Notes under the pieces: generated by a model | What the model was told of the DNA's origin: nothing | Seen by the model: only the letters and a program-made list of their open reading frames with translations | Database searches by the model: none | Origin: Manis javanica | Lineage: Eukaryota; Chordata; Mammalia; Pholidota; Manidae | Length of the DNA stretch: 64,000 bases | NCBI RefSeq assembly: GCF_040802235.1 | Contig: NC_133158.1 | Coordinates: forward strand, 41,730,001 to 41,794,000 | Direction of reading: 5' to 3' | Part shown: positions 1 to 12,394 of the stretch, piece by piece | Layout: each line of letters opens with the position of its first letter | How positions within the stretch are numbered: position 1 is the stretch's first letter | Program-made: the position numbers and the translations under genes

Positions 1-200
1 TTGTAGCTGGTCATGTTCCCCTGTACTAGCCACATTTTGTTTATCCACCCACCCGTTGATGGGCTTGGGGTGTGTCCACCCCTCGGCGATGGTGAACGAT
101 GCTGCTGGGCACATCCGTGGGCAAGTGTCCGCAAAAGGATGACATCCTAAACCAGTGGGTGCCGCTGACATGCTGTACTTTGGGGAATCTTTAAAACATG
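1..200 (-). mobile_element. L1 LINE fragment (3' part of ORF2, reverse orientation)
   Basis: The text reads as the reverse complement of a decayed L1 ORF2 3' region: a 'cacattttgtttatccaccc' segment followed by a diverged form of the 'gttgatgggcttgggg' and 'gctgctgggcacatc' landmarks. The same landmarks recur in better-preserved L1 copies at 42.9 and 63.2 kb. No open frame survives. The left edge lies outside the window and the right edge is approximate. Confidence 0.7.
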
Positions 201-3200
201 CATCCCGTCTCAATCCTCTTCTTGCTTAAACTCCCCTGGGCACAGTCTGAAGTGAATTCATGCATTTTCTTGCTGGTTTTCTCCCTTACCCTGAGCGTGG
301 GCTCCCTGGGGACAGGGACCTGCTCTCCTGCGCCCTGCACCCCCAGTGCCTCCAGCGATGTCTGGTCTTAGGGGATGCTCAGTAAACATGTGACGAATGA
401 AGAGGTAAAAAGCAGGGTGACAGGAAGCTCCTGGGACCCCAGCCCAGCAGAGCTGCATTTCGTGAAGTGTTGACTGTGAAATCCCTGCCATCTGCATATT
501 ACTTCGGCACATCTGCATGGGATTTTGCTTGTTGGTCGGTTGGTGATTTGAGTTTGGGGTTTTTTCAGATATCATCAGCATGTAAGAAGGAAAAAGATAC
601 ATCCTGCTTCTTAGGGCTGTGAGACTATACTGCTGGGGGTCTGTGCGCTGCAGCACAGGTGCATTACCATTCTCCCTTCTCCTTTAAACCTAAAATGAGA
701 TGGATGCACACACTGTGCTGGCTTAGGGATGGAGAACAGTTCTGAGGAGGGGAGCAGCAGGCCCACCCCTTCTGTGGAGGCTGTTCTGACCCAGCCAGAG
801 GACCACGCCCCCTCCCCACGGCAGCTCTGGACGGCCAGCTCCAGCCAGTCCTCCGGAATGTCAACTCCTGGTCTCCTTCTGCAGCACCTCCACCCTGGTG
901 TGCCCACCAGCATCCTTGGCCCAGCTGACACTCCGAGACTCTGTCCCCCCACCAGCTGCAGAGAGACAGGCGTGAAGAGAGCAGGCCAACTGGGCAAGTC
1001 CTGGGTGGAACTCCAATTACCATGAGGGAGATAATGTTTAGTTCAGTTTGAAACAACACACGTGGCAAAGACCCTGCCTCAATTATCCATTTCCACAACC
1101 TATGTTGCATAACAAACCACCCCAAACAGCGGCCCTTCTATGAGCTCATGGTTCTGGGGGTCAGCCATGGGGCTGGCCACATGCGGCTGGGTACCCCACA
1201 GCCAGCACTGGGCATCGCTGCCATGGGCTTTGTGCTCCCACGGGGTGGCCGAGGCATGTTGGCAGCCCTGAGAGAGGAAGTGTGAATCTTCCAGGGCTCA
1301 GGCTTGGAGTTGCACCACACTCCTGCCACGTCACACTGCTTAAAGCTGTTCTTCTGGACATACCTAACTCAAGGAGAGGGAAACAGGTCACCTTTTGATA
1401 TGAGACACTGCGAAGTCATTTCTAGGGGCAGAGAATGAGCAGGTTTGCAAACACCCTTGCACAGGACTGGGGAGCTGAAACAACATGCCTCCAGCCCTGT
1501 TGGAAGCAGGAGAGAAGCAACTGGACTTAACCCTGCAAACTCCCTCCCCGGTTTCTGACTCAGTGGGGTGAGGCTGCATGCTCAGCCAGTGCCAGGCCAC
1601 TCACATGGGGGTCCTTGACCATTCCTTGGAAGACACGCACTGAGGCCAATGGGTCCTGACCCAGATCCACAGACCCAGACAGGCAGAATGTTCCTGAACC
1701 CCCAGAAAGCTTGTGCAAAATTTCATGTTTGACCACAACATATATTTAGAACTGGAAAGGGCTTCATGACCCAAGAAAGGTTAAAATTCTCCAGTAACTG
1801 TAAGTACCTCACATTGTGAGTCCCCCACTCTGCACGTGGACCTTAAGCTCCAGGACTTGCCGGCAGCAGGATCTCACTGCACTTGGAAGGGCCATCTGCC
1901 TGATTTCACACACAGGGTTGTGCATCTAAGTGCCTCTGCTGTGCCGAGGGGAAATGGGGCCATTTCAGGGCATGTGCAGGAGGGTGTCCCTGTGGACAGG
2001 CTTCAGGGCTGGCCTCGGACTGCTGTGGCTGAGACTACATGCTTACAGGACACACTCAGGTGGATTAAAGTCTTGTGGAGGCAAAAATGCTCATGAGGGG
2101 AAAAGAGGGTTGAAGATTTGGTTTTCTTATCTAAAAAGACCCCAGAGCCTTCGGTGTACCTGCCCCCAGCCCCACTCAGACATGGCTGCTGCTGGGGTTT
2201 CCTCTGTTGGGCTTGACAGAATCCATGCCCACAGGGGTCCTTACAAAGTGGCGGCCTGCTATCCACTCTGGGAGTGAGAATCACATGACTTCTCCACCCT
2301 TAGCAGCTGAGCGGGGGTGTCAGAGTCTCTAAAGTAAAGCTCTGTTTGAACAAACGGTGACCCTATAATTCAAATAGGACATCCCTAGTGAAACCAGAGA
2401 ACAAACCAGCTGGAGAAGCTTCTGAGACAAGCATGAGCTCAGAGTTTCCATCAGCCCAGACCTTGGAGGGGTCAGTTCAAAGGCCAGCAGGCCAGGCAGC
2501 TCAGGTCCAGTGATTTTTAGTCCCCAGCACTGAGGTGGCCAAAGCTAAAGGATGGCGCCCCCTCACCTAGTTCTGCTGGGAGACACTCCCCAACTCAGCC
2601 TGACTGGAATAAGCCCAGGCCCCTGGGGCTCAGAAGCCCCCTTCCAGCTGCAGTGAAAGGCAGGGGCTTCCCACAAAAATGCCATGAGAGCCCAGAGCAG
2701 TTGAGGGCCCCCCAAAATAGCAGCCCCGAGAGGCTCTGGGGCCCTCAGACTTCTCCACTGACCAAAACAGGCCTCATTCCAAGGCCTTCTGTCTGACGAG
2801 GGCCTTGCAGCGTCTGCCCTAGCCTGCTGGGCCCCAGGCTACTGCTAGATGGGTGGGAGACCACTTTCAAGGTTCTTACAAAAAGAAGGTCCCTCAGAGC
2901 ACCCTGTCCCCTGGTCTAGGCACACAGCTTCCTTTATCCTGACTGAAATTGAACCCCTGGAGCATGGGGGCACCACTGTGTCCAGGCCAGAAGGAACTCT
3001 GTGCTCTTGTTAGGAATGGTCTCAGCTAACTTGGAGTTCCAAAACCCTCCTCCTTAGGAAAACCCTCACATCCATCTCCTCGGCATCCCTACCCCCACCC
3101 CAGGCTGACCCAGCTCCCCCTTCCAAACCCAGAGATCTGGCTCCCCATTCAGCCAGCGGTGCTGGCTGGTGGGAGCAAAGGCCTCCATGTAGCCAGCACT

Positions 3201-6200
3201 TCTAGGGAAGCAGACATGGTCTAAGGGGCCTCAGGAGGCCTGTACCAGTTGAGTCTTGGGTCTCCACCGGTGTTAGTGGCAGCTAAACCAACCAACTAGC
3301 AAACACAGACCCATTCTGAAATAGAAAATCAGCCTTGGTTAATAATAAAAGCATAACTCCAGAGATGCTTCATGCCTGGGTCCACTCAGGAGACAGAAAC
3401 CACAGTAATCAGAACAGGGAAAGTTTCTTATGAGCAGGGCGTTGGAGGGACAGACTCAGCGATCCCGTTATGGAGAACACTGAAGAGCACAGTAACGGCA
3501 GACACAGGGGAGCCCTCGAGCTGACACGGAGTGCCCGACGATACCCCCTAGACCTTATTGGAGCAGACACGGCCTGGCCCCTGTGCAGCCGGCTGCACAG
3601 GCAGGAGCGGCAGGCATGGCTCACCGCATGGCAGAAAAGTTGCTGAAGGCCTTGCCGATGGGCTTGCTGGAGGCCTGTCCCTGGGGTGCCAGGGAAGCTC
3701 TCCACAGAAGGTGCCCTGCCTCAGAACTCTCTGCAAAGCCACCCAAGGGGTGCCAGGGGAAGCTGCTCATGGGAGGGCCCTGCCAGCTCAGTCCACTGTG
3801 ACACTGACAGGAATGCCAAGGGAAGAGTCGCCAGTCCCAACACGCTGCAGAGACCAGAAGCTCCATGGGCCAGGACCATGGAACCAGGAAGAGAAACCCC
3901 TCCTCCACCACGCCCTGTACTCTTCCTCTGTCATCCAGAGCAGGCAAAGAAGGGGGATCTGAAGCAAAGAGCCAAAATAATCTGACATCTGGCACAGCTC
4001 ACACCCTTCCAGAAGCCCATCCCTACATTCCATCAGTCCACAGACATCTACTGAGGACCGTGTGCCAGCTCCGAGCTAGGGGACCATTTACGAGGAGACT
4101 GAGACCCTGGCAAGGGTTGCCAGAATAAGCACATAAAAGCGTAGGACAAATTTCAGATAAGCGATGCACACTTTCTTGGTACAGATCCCCTGTGATACCT
4201 AGGATGCACTTATACTAAAGAAGCATTCATCATTTGTCTGAAACTCAAATTTAGCTAGGCATCCCAGCACTGCCCTCAGGGACGCAAAGTCTAATGAACA
4301 CAGTGAGTCCCTTAAAGGCCTTCCCCTCCGTATCTTCTGTTCCCGAGAGTCACTGCCACATGCCTGGCTGATTCCTGCTCCCCCTCCCTTCCCCTCCCAA
4401 GGGTCCAGCTTGGGCCATCTCTTCCTGTCAGGGTCTGGCACACCGTACTGTGGCCACCCTTTATGACCCTTCATTCTGCTCACAGACAGTTCCTGGGATC
4501 CCCTTGCTGAGCGCTAGGTCTGAGTCCTCCAGGGCCAGCCATGCTTTTGGAATCCCCACTGTTCAGAGCTGAAAAAAAACAGTAAGAATATATACTATAT
4601 ATTGCACAATGGCATCAAGGGTCTGAGGCAGGGCCCCGAAATCAAATACATCAACATTTCTACAGCCCGATTCATCCCACTAAGTGGGAGAAATAGCCCA
4701 TAAATACTATTACAACTGGCTTCCGGCTGATTTATATAGTCATAAAGTAATTCATGAAATGCTGAACTAACTGGAGACAATACATTTTCTAGCACTTCTT
4801 ATCTGCAAGGGAAGCATTCGGCAAAGCTTCAAATACGCACCACCCCGGCAAGGCGGCCTGCCTGCGCGCACACATGCAATGGGCTGCTCGTGAGTCTGGC
4901 TGCCTGAAGGCCTTGCTGTCACATGGCTGTGGCCCTAGCTGCGGGAGCAAGTCTCAGGTCCTGGGGCAGCACCTACGAGCTGCTGTCCTCTCCCAGAGTC
5001 ACCGGTCCCATAACTGAGCCATCTGCAGCTCAGTCATTGCCTGCTCGCTGATAAATGTCCTTGAAGCCAGCAATTAGCAGCTCACACACTATTACAACGC
5101 AGTCTAGGCGTCCTTGATGTCTGCATCATCAGCAACTTCTCTGTCCCTCAAGGAGGCACAAGAGGAACTTCATTCCCATGCTTCCAGGTCACTTTCTCCT
5201 AACTCACACTGTTGGTTGCTAACTTTTAACTTTTGGGATGTAAAACAAAAGCTGCTGTCTCCCTTCCCCTTGGCCTGCCTTAATCTCCAGGCCCCCCTCA
5301 GGCAGTGCTTAGCATCAGCATCGGTACCAAGGGGAGCTGTCCGTGCCACCCAGGCTCCGGGCTGTGTCAGCACATCCCACAGTTGAACTTATTCAGGAAG
5401 CCCGGGCTCCATCAGACGCAGGAGGCCTACATTTACCCACCCATGCCCAAAAAAACAGGTAGAGTCCCTCTTCTTGGAGTGTGGAACTCCCTTCACAAGC
5501 CTGGGAAAAGGTGAATGTCAAAAACATTACTTTTCAAAAGACATTCAGGAAGGGGATGCATTGAGCAGTCGTGCAGAAATAATCAACGTTCGTTTTCTTC
5601 CAGTTCAGCTTATCTGCAACGAACTCATGGTGCTGATAGAGACAGATTATCAGACCAGGCAGAACACACTTCTTAGACTATAAATTCATTTGCATAACAG
5701 AACTTGGGGACGCGGCACGTGCCCCACAACCTGCGGCTTTTCCTGTCACACTCGGCTGTGTGCTGGGTCAGCCGGTGCTTTGCATCCTGGAGTCCCGTCC
5801 TGCACCCTGTTGGCCCCTCTAAGGCCTTTCAAGAAATGGGGCCCAGGACCCAGCTGCCTTGTCAGCACCAAAGATGTGTTCAGATTGAGGTTTTCATCCC
5901 AAATAATCTTAACAAATTCATCACCATAATTTTCAGATGTTTCCCAATCGAAAGTTTTTTCACCAGATAGGCAGATTGTCTTACATCTTGACGCTTCTTC
6001 CATTTCCACAGCCAGCCTCCTGCACATTCCCGCTCACCTTTAAAGCTCAGTTCTCCCGGCTGTAGCCGGGCTGTTTTGTGACCAGCACAGCGCACTCCTT
6101 GGCACATGCCACTTCCTCCTTGCCAAGGCCACTCACTCTGCTCCCACTGAGCCTCGGGCCTCCCTCCCCACCCGCTGTTTTCCAGTTCCCTTGGGTTCTT

Positions 6201-7664
6201 GCTCATCTCGGAGACTGTACAACTTCAGCAGCTCATCCTTGGGTGTCCTAAGTCGCATGCCCTGGTGGGTCCCACTACTGACAAGGACAGAATTTCTATG
6301 TGCCCCTCCCACAGCGGCAATGGGTGTCTTTAACTCTTTTTTACGCATTCATAGTGCAATTGAACCCAAAGTCACAGAAGGAAAAATGAATTCAGAACAC
6401 AATGTCAATGACCAGCAGAGAAGCCCGTGCCGTCAACTCTATGCCTGCGTCCGCTCAGCTCCTGCAGCAGCTTGAATCTTGGCCCCAAATTCACAGGAAA
6501 AAACTTGCAGTTTTCAGAACTTTTTGCATTTTAGAACTGCAGGTAAGGGACTGTGGGTCTGTTCCACCAGGGAATCAAGGAAGAGAGAGACTCAGGGTCT
6601 TGGGAGAGCCCACAGCCTAGCAGGAGAGAGCTGTCACATAGGGTCAGAGTGCGTTCAAGGAGCAGCAGCTGTGGTCCAGTGAGCAGCTGTGGAACACCGG
6701 GCTCTGGGCCCAGACCACTCCCCAAGGCAGGCATCATGGATGCAGTTAATGGATGGAAACTGCGTCCAGAGCAGGTTACACCCATGTGCTACACTAGCCA
6801 CCAGTGTGCTGGTATTTGGAGGGAAAATGGGATTTGGAGATGGTCGGGGCAGCTGTTCCCATCACAGGCAGACTGCACAGGCCTGGGGGCAGGTGGTGTC
6901 AAAGGGAGGGCCACAGGCACCTGGGGACCTCAGTTTGTGCTGCCCCCACGCACCCCAGGGCCCAGCCTCTCGGCCGACCCAGGTACAGCACAGGCCTCCC
7001 CAAGCAGAGCCGTGGGGCATGGCTGTCTCTCCACCTAGATTTCAGAGGACAGAGCCTCCAGGCAGAGCTGAGGCTCAGGACCCCAATCCCAGAGAGCCAC
7101 TGTGGAGGCAGGGCCAGGCCGAGATGCCGTAGGGGTGGGGACACCCAAAATCATGGGGGCAGGGCCACTCAGAGTCTTAGGGGCACAACCCCTGCCCAGC
7201 AAAGCCTGGGTGCAGGACCCCTGCCCCAGCAGTCGGGAGGGCAGAGTTTCCAGCCAAGGAGGATTATTCCCAAGCCTCAAACTCTCATGGACTTTGCTGT
7301 GATTTGCCCAGCCCTGTGACCCCTTCCTTCTTTATGACTGCTCCCTTTGGGACGGGCCTGTGCCACCCCACCACTGTATTCAGCAAGCACACGACTTGTC
7401 CTGGTGACACAGGAGAGGAATCAGCCTTGGGGTGAATGTACCTAGACTCACCCAGACCTGATGTAGGTGAGATTGAAATGAGCCTCTGGCCTCAGACTTC
7501 AGGCCAGGCCTACCTGTGCAGGCCTGGGGGCAGGGAGGTGTCAAAGGAGGGGCCATGGACACCAGGGGACCTCATTCCAGTCAGACTTCGGGCAACTGGG
7601 GTGGGGGTGAGTGTGTTTGGTGCTAAGAAGGACATGAATTTTGGGGGCTGGGGGCAGAATGCCA
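201..7664. other. Intergenic, no supportable gene
   Basis: Open frames here are short, overlap on both strands and lack recognisable domains, splice structure or a CpG-rich promoter. About 1,090-1,400 looks like a decayed LTR or DNA-transposon copy ('gttgcataacaaaccacccc' type), which I cannot assign to a family. The rest is moderately GC-rich unique or very old repeat sequence. Confidence 0.6.
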
Positions 7665-8055
7665 CAGACTGAATGTGTCCTCCCAAAATTCCTATGCTGA
7701 GGCCCTGACCCCGAAGGTGATGGTGTCAGGAGGCGGGCCTCTGGGAGGGGACGGGGTCATGAGCGAGGGGCCTCAGGGTGGTTGGGGCCCTTGTGAAAAG
7801 GACCCCAGGGAGTGCCTGCCCCTACGTGAGGACATAGGGAGAAGGTGGTCATGGGAAGAGGGAACCAGGAAGCAGCCCTCACAGACATGGGAGCCGCAGG
7901 CGCCTGGTTCTCAGACCTGCCTGCTCTCAGACCCCGGCCTCCAGGGCCGTGAGGAGGGAATGTCTGTTGTTCATGAGTCCCCGTCTGGGCTCCAGCGAGG
8001 GTTCTGGTTTGCTGATCTGTTAAGGCAGCCTGAACGGACTGAGGCACCACAGATG
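7665..8055 (+). mobile_element. ERVL-MaLR solo LTR (MLT1/MST type)
   Basis: The LTR landmarks appear in order: 'gactgaatgtgtcctcccaa' near the start, 'ggtgatggtgtcaggaggcg', 'gtgaggacatagggagaagg', 'ggaagcagccctcacagaca', and 'gcagcctgaacggactgagg' at the end. Non-coding. A stretch of about 30 bp near 7,985-8,018 does not fit the LTR and contains a 24-mer repeated exactly at 9,745-9,768. Confidence 0.8.
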
Positions 8056-8364
8056 CTGCTGGAGCGGCAAAGCAGGGTTTCAAATCCAGGTCTGCAGGCG
8101 AGGAGGGAGAACTGTGAGAAGCCAGTGAGCCAGGCCCCAGCAGGAAAGGTGGCCTGAGGCTGCGGACAGTCTCAAAGGACCAGCGGGGTGTTGAAGGGAG
8201 GGGGGCAGCCGAGCAGCAGATGCAGCACATGTGAGGCCTTGCCAAGCCCAGGTGCTCGGGAGCCACAGAGGGCTCCAGGCAGGGAGTGACAGGGCAAATG
8301 TGCATCTTCTGCAGAGCCTGTCAGAGGATGAACAGCCCACTGGGAAAGAAAAGGGGGAGATGGC

Positions 8365-9105
8365 TGTTGTGGACTGAATATATCTACCCAAAATTCCTGT
8401 GTCAAAACCCTAATCCCCTGTTAAAAAACTAAATTCAACTGAGTAAATCTGTATATCTAATTGGCTTTATTCAATGATTCATGAATCAATTGGGCAGCAT
8501 CTCGTCTACCAAGCCGAGGGGAGCTCTGAGGGGTTGCACAAACTGGACAGATTTTAAAGGCAGGGAGGCAGAAAAAAATTAATTTATTAGCAAGGGATAT
8601 ATTGCTTTAGACAAGGTCACCATCCTCAGGGGAAGGAAAGGGTCTACGGTTCTACCACCGACCAGGAAATTCCAGTTTGACTGGTCAAAGGCTACATTCC
8701 TGGGGCAGGAGTTGAAACTGTAGTTAGGTTAAGTATTAAGTCTTGGTTTACTGATGTGGGGCCTTAAAGTGATGACACTTTGAGCTTTGTTTTTTTAATA
8801 CCCAATGTGATGGTATTTGGAGGCAGGGTTTTCAAGAGGAGACGAGGTCCTAAGGGTGGGTGGAGCCCTCACCATTGAATTACTGCCCCTGTAAGGGACG
8901 TGAGAGAGCCTGTCCCCCCCCCCCCTGCTTCTGCCATATGAGAACACACAAGACAGCCATCTGCAAACCAGGAGGACAGCCCCACCAGGAACCAGGTCGG
9001 CCAGCATCTTGATCCTGGACTTCCCAGCCTCCAGCGGGGTGAGAAATGAGCATCGGAGCCACAGCCCGTGCGTGGTCTCAGCAGCCTGAGTGGACCGGGG
9101 CAACA
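8365..9105 (+). mobile_element. ERVL-MaLR solo LTR split by a younger LTR
   Basis: The 5' piece (8,365-8,418) ends at 'aaaaccctaatcccc'. The 3' piece (8,801-9,105) resumes at 'cccaatgtgatggtatttgg' and runs to 'gcagcctgagtggaccgggg'. Joining the two restores the usual MaLR order, so 8,419-8,800 is an insertion. A run of 12 C at 8,914-8,925 lies in the 3' piece. Confidence 0.8.
8419..8800 (-). mobile_element. Solo LTR (ERV class I-like) nested in a MaLR LTR
   Basis: This 382-bp insert begins TGTTAAAAAAC and ends TTTTTTTAATA on the + strand. Its reverse complement has an AATAAA signal (from 'ggctttattcaatgattc') close to its 3' end, which sets the orientation as minus. It is flanked by CCCC (8,415-8,418) and CCCA (8,801-8,804), consistent with a decayed 4-bp target duplication. 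No internal retroviral sequence remains. The family name is not certain. Confidence 0.75.
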
Positions 9106-9423
9106 GTACAGATCCTCCTGCGGCCCAGGCACACCAGCGCACGGCCACACGCAGAGGCCAGTGAGAGAAGCTGGAATGGGTGCGAGAGGAAGGGAACCAG
9201 ACAAGCAAGGACAACCGCGAGGACCTCTGGTCTGGACGACTGACGTGGCCTACATGCTGAGCAGGAGGTCTGGGGGTGAACACAGTGGCCAGTGGCTGTT
9301 AGATTAGCTGGAGACATGCTGAACTCAAGGTGTGTCTGGCGGACTTGAAAGCGGAGATCTGTCTTCCAGTTTGGGCGCCTGCCTCTGAATTTGGCAGATC
9401 AGATATGCCCCCCAAATATCAGG

Positions 9424-9512
9424 TAGTGGATGGACAGATGGATGGATGTGAGGACAGATGGACAGACGGGGGGATGCATGCATAGGTGGACGGATGGATG
9501 GACAAAGGGATG
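9424..9512. repeat. GGAT/GGAC-rich simple repeat
   Basis: Imperfect short-period repeats of the type 'gatggacagatggatggatg' interspersed with GGGATG and GTGGACGG. Typical (TGGA)n microsatellite that has accumulated substitutions. Confidence 0.85.
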
Positions 9513-10486
9513 AAGGGCACTCTCACATCAGTTCCTTGTTGTACAGCCTTGCACTTTGGCTCAGCTCCCACCCACCGACCTTTCTCTGCTTCTGCCACTT
9601 CTCCCAGAGACCCCACAGATAACCCCCTATTTCCCTCCCTGGCCCGCGTCCTGCTGCTGCACCCTCTGGATGCAGTGCTACCTGCTGGACTGGCATCTGA
9701 GTTGTCACTTATCTGCCCTCACCCTTGAGTCCCTGCTTTGCCTAAGCGAGGGTTCTGGTTTGCTGATCCAACTCTTCCCCAGCTGGGGGATGCTCTGCTG
9801 CCAAAAGAGATGCTATTCAAACAAGTGGATTCATCCACACATTGGGGCTCAGCAAACAGCACCCGCCCAAGCACAATGACTCAAGCTCCTGCTTCTTGCA
9901 CAGCCTGCTTCCTGACCGCCTGCTTCCTGACCACATCTTGCCACCTGTGCTGTGAGGCTGCTTCTGAGACCATCCAGTCCCCTAGTGTCTTGCCAATGGG
10001 TTTCAGCCCCAGGCAAGTTCACTATGGATTCAATGTGACCAAAGAAATTGACAGCAAAACGTTCTTGGGGTGAAAGGGTTATACCCAACTTTATTTCCAG
10101 GTGGCAGTTCAGTCACTAAAATTCGGTTCACTCAGAGCAAGTCTGCATGCAGCAAGCTGGTCTCTGCCTCTGGGCCCCTCTGCCGTACAGCCGCCCCACA
10201 CAGCCACCCTCCGGGCCTCTCTGCACAGTCGTCTTGCACAGCCGTCCCGCACAGCCGTCCTCTGGGCCTCTGTCCTCGGTGCTGCCACCACTCCAGCTTC
10301 TGCTCTGCTCTCCTGCAGCCTTGTAGCCCTGCCACTGTGTCGTGCCCAGAGCACTGGACAGAGCTCTTTTTAAAGAGTTAACAGCCATGTGTGCAGTGAG
10401 CTAGTCAACCACAGTCAGGTGAGAATCCTGGCCACAGGAACTCTCATTTTATCCACACCTGGCTTCCTGACTCTGGCTTGCTCACT
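9513..10486. other. Intergenic, probable LTR-like repeat at about 10,038-10,400
   Basis: No gene seen. The piece from about 10,038 has 'acccaactttatttccagg' (AATAAAG on the minus strand) followed by short GC-rich internal repeats built on 'gcacagccgtcc'. That suggests an LTR in reverse orientation, but I cannot name the family or fix its ends. Confidence 0.4.
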
Positions 10487-10697
10487 GCCCAGGCTCCTCT
10501 GAGGGGTCCTGCTGTGGCCCCCAACACTGCTGCTCCTTTGTCTGTGGCCCTCAACCTGCTTTCTCAATAATTGGGTTCTTAACCAGCAGGCAACATCCAG
10601 GACCCTCAAGGCTTGGGATTCCTCTTAACTTTGAGGGTAAAGACCTCTTTGGGGATCTGACAAAATTATGGACTGTTTCCCCCAGGAAAACACACTT
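10487..10697. repeat. Dispersed duplicate, copy A
   Basis: Closely resembles 11,985-12,235 in the same orientation. Shared strings include 'tgtggccctcaacctgcttt' and 'tctttggggatctgacaaaa'-type sequence. Either a local duplication or two copies of one LTR family. Copy B carries an extra 41-bp unit. Confidence 0.75.
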
Positions 10698-10817
10698 GAA
10701 CTACAATTGTGTATACATGCTCCAGGGTTCCGTATATATATGCTAACTGTATACACATGAATGAATCCCAAGGATGTCACTCACCTGGGCCCCTCCCCTG
10801 AACTTCAGATGCTTACA

Positions 10818-11037
10818 CACCTGTGCTGTCTGGTATAGCAGTCGGTAGCCACATGTGGCTACTTATGTTTAAATGCACATTAATTAGAATTAAATAAAAT
10901 CTAAAATCGGGCACCTTAATCACACTAGCTTCATTCCAAGTGCCCAAAAGCCACAACAGCCAGTGGCCATCATGTCCTTGGACAGCACAGATGTTGGGCA
11001 TTTCCATCATCACAGAACATTCCACCTGGCAGTTTGT
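10818..11037. mobile_element. hAT-type non-autonomous DNA transposon fossil (MER family)
   Basis: Contains the palindrome AGCCACATGTGGCT at 10,847-10,860, an A/T-rich core, and a right half ending near 'tccatcatcacagaacattc'. The layout resembles ancient palindromic Charlie-derived MER elements. I am unsure of the exact subfamily. Confidence 0.6.
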
Positions 11038-11597
11038 TGCTATGTATTAATGCTGCTGGTCATTTCAACTTGAACGTCTGATAGGCCACTCACACATACG
11101 CTGCATCAGTCATCTGTCCTGCAGGGATGCTATGGGACAACGCTAAAACCTCAGTGGCTTCCAGAAACAAATATCCTCCCAGCTCCCTTGCTTGCAGGGC
11201 CCCTGGTGGCTGATTCCAGCTGCAGGTGTGGTCAGCCTGTCCCACGTGGTTCTCATGCAGGGCCCCATCAGCAGGGAGCAGACACCTGAAACCTGCTCTT
11301 TCAGATGTAGCTGGCATTATATCCTCTCACATTTCATGAGCCGAATCGAGGTGCAGAGCCAAGTCCCAAAGCCGTGGATGGGTCATAACGTGTCCTCTGC
11401 CTGTGGGGACCCAGGGGCAGGCAGGTAGGACAGGTGAGGTGAGGTCATACAAAGATAACCCCATCTCCCAGGAGGCCAGAACCACCACCCCCCAGGGCCA
11501 CTCCCCCTCAGCTCCTGCTGGATGGTATGTATGGTGGCATCAGAGCTGGCAAACCAGCTCCCCCAGCAATGAGGTGAATCGTCCGAGCTCCTTACAA

Positions 11598-11963
11598 TCC
11601 CTTTGAAGCACCAGGAACACACAGCTTAAACAACAGACATTCATTCTTTCTCCGTCCTGCAGGCTGAACATCCAAGACCCAGGTGCGGGCAGGGCTGGTT
11701 CCTCTGAGGCCTCTCTCCTGGGCGTAGAGACTCCACCTCCCGTGTCCTCATGTGGTTGTCCCCAAGCCCACCCCCGTGTCCCCCCGTGTGCACCCTTCTC
11801 ATAACCTTTTCTTATAAAGATACCAGTCAGATTGGATCAGGGCCCACCCTAGACATCTCATTTTAACTCACCTCTCTCAAGACCCCACCTCCACATCACA
11901 TTCTGATGTGAGAGTGAGGGCTTCCACACATGAATTCAGGGGGACACAGTTCAGCCCATCACA
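11598..11963 (-). mobile_element. MLT1 (ERVL-MaLR) solo LTR, reverse orientation
   Basis: Read on the + strand it shows the reversed MLT1 landmarks in order: 'cacagcttaaacaacagaca', 'ggttcctctgaggcctctct', 'gataccagtcagattggatc', 'catctcattttaactcacct', and 'gacacagttcagcccatcac' at the end. No coding remnant. Confidence 0.85.
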
Positions 11964-11984
11964 GTAGCCGTGGTGTAACTTGCA

Positions 11985-12235
11985 GCCCAGGGTTCTGACA
12001 ACTGCACTGGCCCCCAGCACTGCTGCTCCTTGGTCTGTGGCCCTCAACCTGCTTTCTGCAATACTTGGGGTTCTTAACCAGCAGGCAACTTGCTTTCTGC
12101 AATACTTGGGGTTCTTAACCAGCAGGCAACTTCCAGGACCCTCAAGGGCGTGGAATTCCTCTTAACTTTTGAGGGTAAAGACCCCTTTGGGGATCTGACA
12201 AAATATGGACTGTTTGCCCCCAAGAAAACACACTT
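11985..12235. repeat. Dispersed duplicate, copy B, with an internal 41-bp tandem repeat
   Basis: Second copy of 10,487-10,697. Two back-to-back identical 41-bp units lie at 12,050-12,090 and 12,091-12,131, each beginning TGCTTTCTGCAATACTTGGG. Copy A has only one diverged equivalent, so the tandem step happened in copy B alone. Confidence 0.8.
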
Positions 12236-12394
12236 ACCTAAATTAAGTAGGCCTCACTTCTCCCCTGCCTACCTCCTCCTCTAACCCCTTCTCACCCCTG
12301 CTCTTGTGCCCCTCACATCCGGGCAGGACTCTGATGACATGCCCCCTGAGAGTCTCGTCCTTGGTTATCCAATCAAACACCCAGATAAGGACTG

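Noticed and set aside
1090-1400. Repeat-like segment resembling old LTR or MER elements
   Set aside because: Some landmark-like strings are present ('ttgcataacaaaccacccca'), but I could not fix a family or boundaries, so it is mentioned only in the intergenic entry.
11108-11405. Another decayed repeat-like segment ('gggatgctatgggacaacgc')
   Set aside because: Probably an old LTR or DNA transposon, but the landmarks are too weak for a confident call.
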